From an uncultured Ruminococcus sp. (GTDB lineage: Bacteria > Bacillota > Clostridia > Oscillospirales > Acutalibacteraceae): a DNA stretch of 6,672 nt. The notes under the pieces are model-generated. The model made no database searches and had not been told where the DNA came from. It saw only the letters and a program-made list of their open reading frames with translations. Position numbers and translations under genes: made by a program. The stretch covers positions 1 to 6,672 of the forward strand of contig CACYDK010000115.1 of assembly GCA_902773155.1 (NCBI GenBank), written 5' to 3'. Positions 5,983-6,672 of this stretch are shown here, in pieces; the stretch's first letter is position 1; every line of letters starts with the position of its first letter.

Positions 5983-6600
5983 ATGGCTTGCAAGCATATT
6001 GTGACAATCGGCAGACAATTCGGCAGCGGCGGACGCGAGATCGGAATGGCTTTAGCGGAGCGTTTAGGTGTGAAATGCTACGACAAGGAGCTTATCTCTC
6101 TGGCCGCAAAGGAAAGCGGAATTGACCCCGAGGTGTTCAACAATGTGGACGAAAAGGCTACCAACAGCCTTCTCTACTCGCTTTCACTCGGACTTTACTC
6201 CTTCGGCAACAACTACGCCGGAGACCAGCTTCCCGTTAACGACAGACTCTACCTTTTACAGCACAAAATTATTAAGAACATAGCGAACGACGGCCCGTGC
6301 GTAATTGTCGGAAGATGCGCGGATTACGTACTCAGAGAAAGAACCGATGTGGTAAACCTTTTCATCTGGGCAGAAATGGATTATAGGATTAGAAGAGCGG
6401 TAGAGAAAAAAGGAATCAAGGAAGCTAAGGCGGAACAGGTTATCTCAAAGACTGATAAGTCGAGAGCGAATTATTATAATTTTTATTCAGGCAGGAAATG
6501 GGGTCATACGGAGAACTACCATCTCTGTATCAACCGGACAGGGCTCACCGACGACCAGACGGTGAGCGCGATAGAGGGCTATCTAAACGCTATAGAATGA
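5983..6600 (+). CDS. Cytidylate-kinase-like family protein
   Basis: A 205-residue soluble protein of the AAK-type P-loop kinase family often annotated 'cytidylate kinase-like' (Cytidylate_kin2). Its ATP loop is GRQFGSGGREIG (10-21), in which the usual GK-S/T is replaced by G-G-R; this is normal for the family and unlike true Cmk. Other landmarks are CYDKELI (32-38), a helical region with LLYSLSLGLYSFG (63-75), VIVGRCADYVL (108-118), LFIWAEMDYRIRR (126-138) and a lid-like arginine-rich DKSRANYYNFYSGRKWG (158-174). True CMP kinase is usually found elsewhere near rpsA or aroA, so this is probably a paralogous enzyme whose substrate is unknown. ATG 5983 has AAGGGGG 7 nt upstream. The GTG at 5980 is only 4 nt from that site and less likely. 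It has its own promoter and is followed by another gene after 47 bp, with no terminator between. Confidence 0.85.
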   Translation: MACKHIVTIGRQFGSGGREIGMALAERLGVKCYDKELISLAAKESGIDPEVFNNVDEKATNSLLYSLSLGLYSFGNNYAGDQLPVNDRLYLLQHKIIKNIANDGPCVIVGRCADYVLRERTDVVNLFIWAEMDYRIRRAVEKKGIKEAKAEQVISKTDKSRANYYNFYSGRKWGHTENYHLCINRTGLTDDQTVSAIEGYLNAIE

Positions 6601-6647
6601 CCCTCGCCGCACCCCTTTCCCCAAAAAACAGGTAAGGAGGTGCGATA

Positions 6648-6672
6648 ATGTTATACAGATACTACATCGACA
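6648..6672 (+). CDS. Start of an unidentified gene (cut by window edge)
   Basis: Only eight codons are visible (MLYRYYID). The ATG at 6648 has a strong AAGGAGG site ending 8 nt upstream, which is the main support. It lies 47 bp after the cytidylate-kinase-like gene with no hairpin between, so the two are probably co-transcribed. Too little is present to name a family. Confidence 0.6.

Noticed and set aside
5904..6125. 73-residue plus-strand frame across the promoter and start of the cytidylate-kinase-like gene
   Set aside because: It starts upstream of the predicted promoter -10 and overlaps the true gene in another frame.

Overview
The window looks like chromosomal DNA from a Gram-positive Clostridia bacterium, plausibly an Oscillospiraceae/Ruminococcaceae-type gut or rumen organism. 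This is an inference from three things: strong GGAGG-type ribosome binding sites and AT-rich sigma-A promoters in moderately GC-rich coding DNA; an OhrR regulator of Bacillus/Clostridium type; and a gene mix (clostridial-type thymidylate kinase, DUF2156 protein, sugar-transfer-type ATP-grasp protein, cytidylate-kinase-like protein) common in that group. No mobile element, CRISPR array, tRNA or rRNA was seen.

Layout. Positions 1-5520 are all transcribed on the minus strand, as three units each with its own recognisable promoter. Read in the direction of transcription: (i) an ohrR-like MarR regulator (5520-5086), ended by a hairpin terminator at 5039-5065; (ii) uvrA (4929-2095) followed after 4 bp by an ATP-grasp gene (2090-1092), driven by a near-consensus promoter at 4975-5003 and followed by two hairpins at 1036-1091; (iii) thymidylate kinase tmk (877-218) followed after 9 bp by a DUF2156 gene that runs off the left edge, with its promoter at 960-988. 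A 462-bp AT-rich divergent region (5521-5982) separates these from a plus-strand unit: a cytidylate-kinase-like gene (5983-6600) and the first codons of a further gene (6648 onward).

How the genes work together. UvrA starts nucleotide excision repair, tmk makes dTDP for DNA synthesis, and the OhrR-like protein senses organic peroxides. Nucleotide supply, DNA repair and redox sensing could all be called genome maintenance, but the separate promoters and terminators argue for neighbouring housekeeping units rather than one system. The ATP-grasp, DUF2156 and cytidylate-kinase-like proteins belong to families whose exact substrates cannot be read from sequence.

I found no convincing new biological system. 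The points most worth a second look are the probable two-cysteine chemistry of the OhrR-like regulator with no visible ohr target, the motif-rich divergent region beside it, the tight pairing of uvrA with an ATP-grasp gene, and the start region of tmk.
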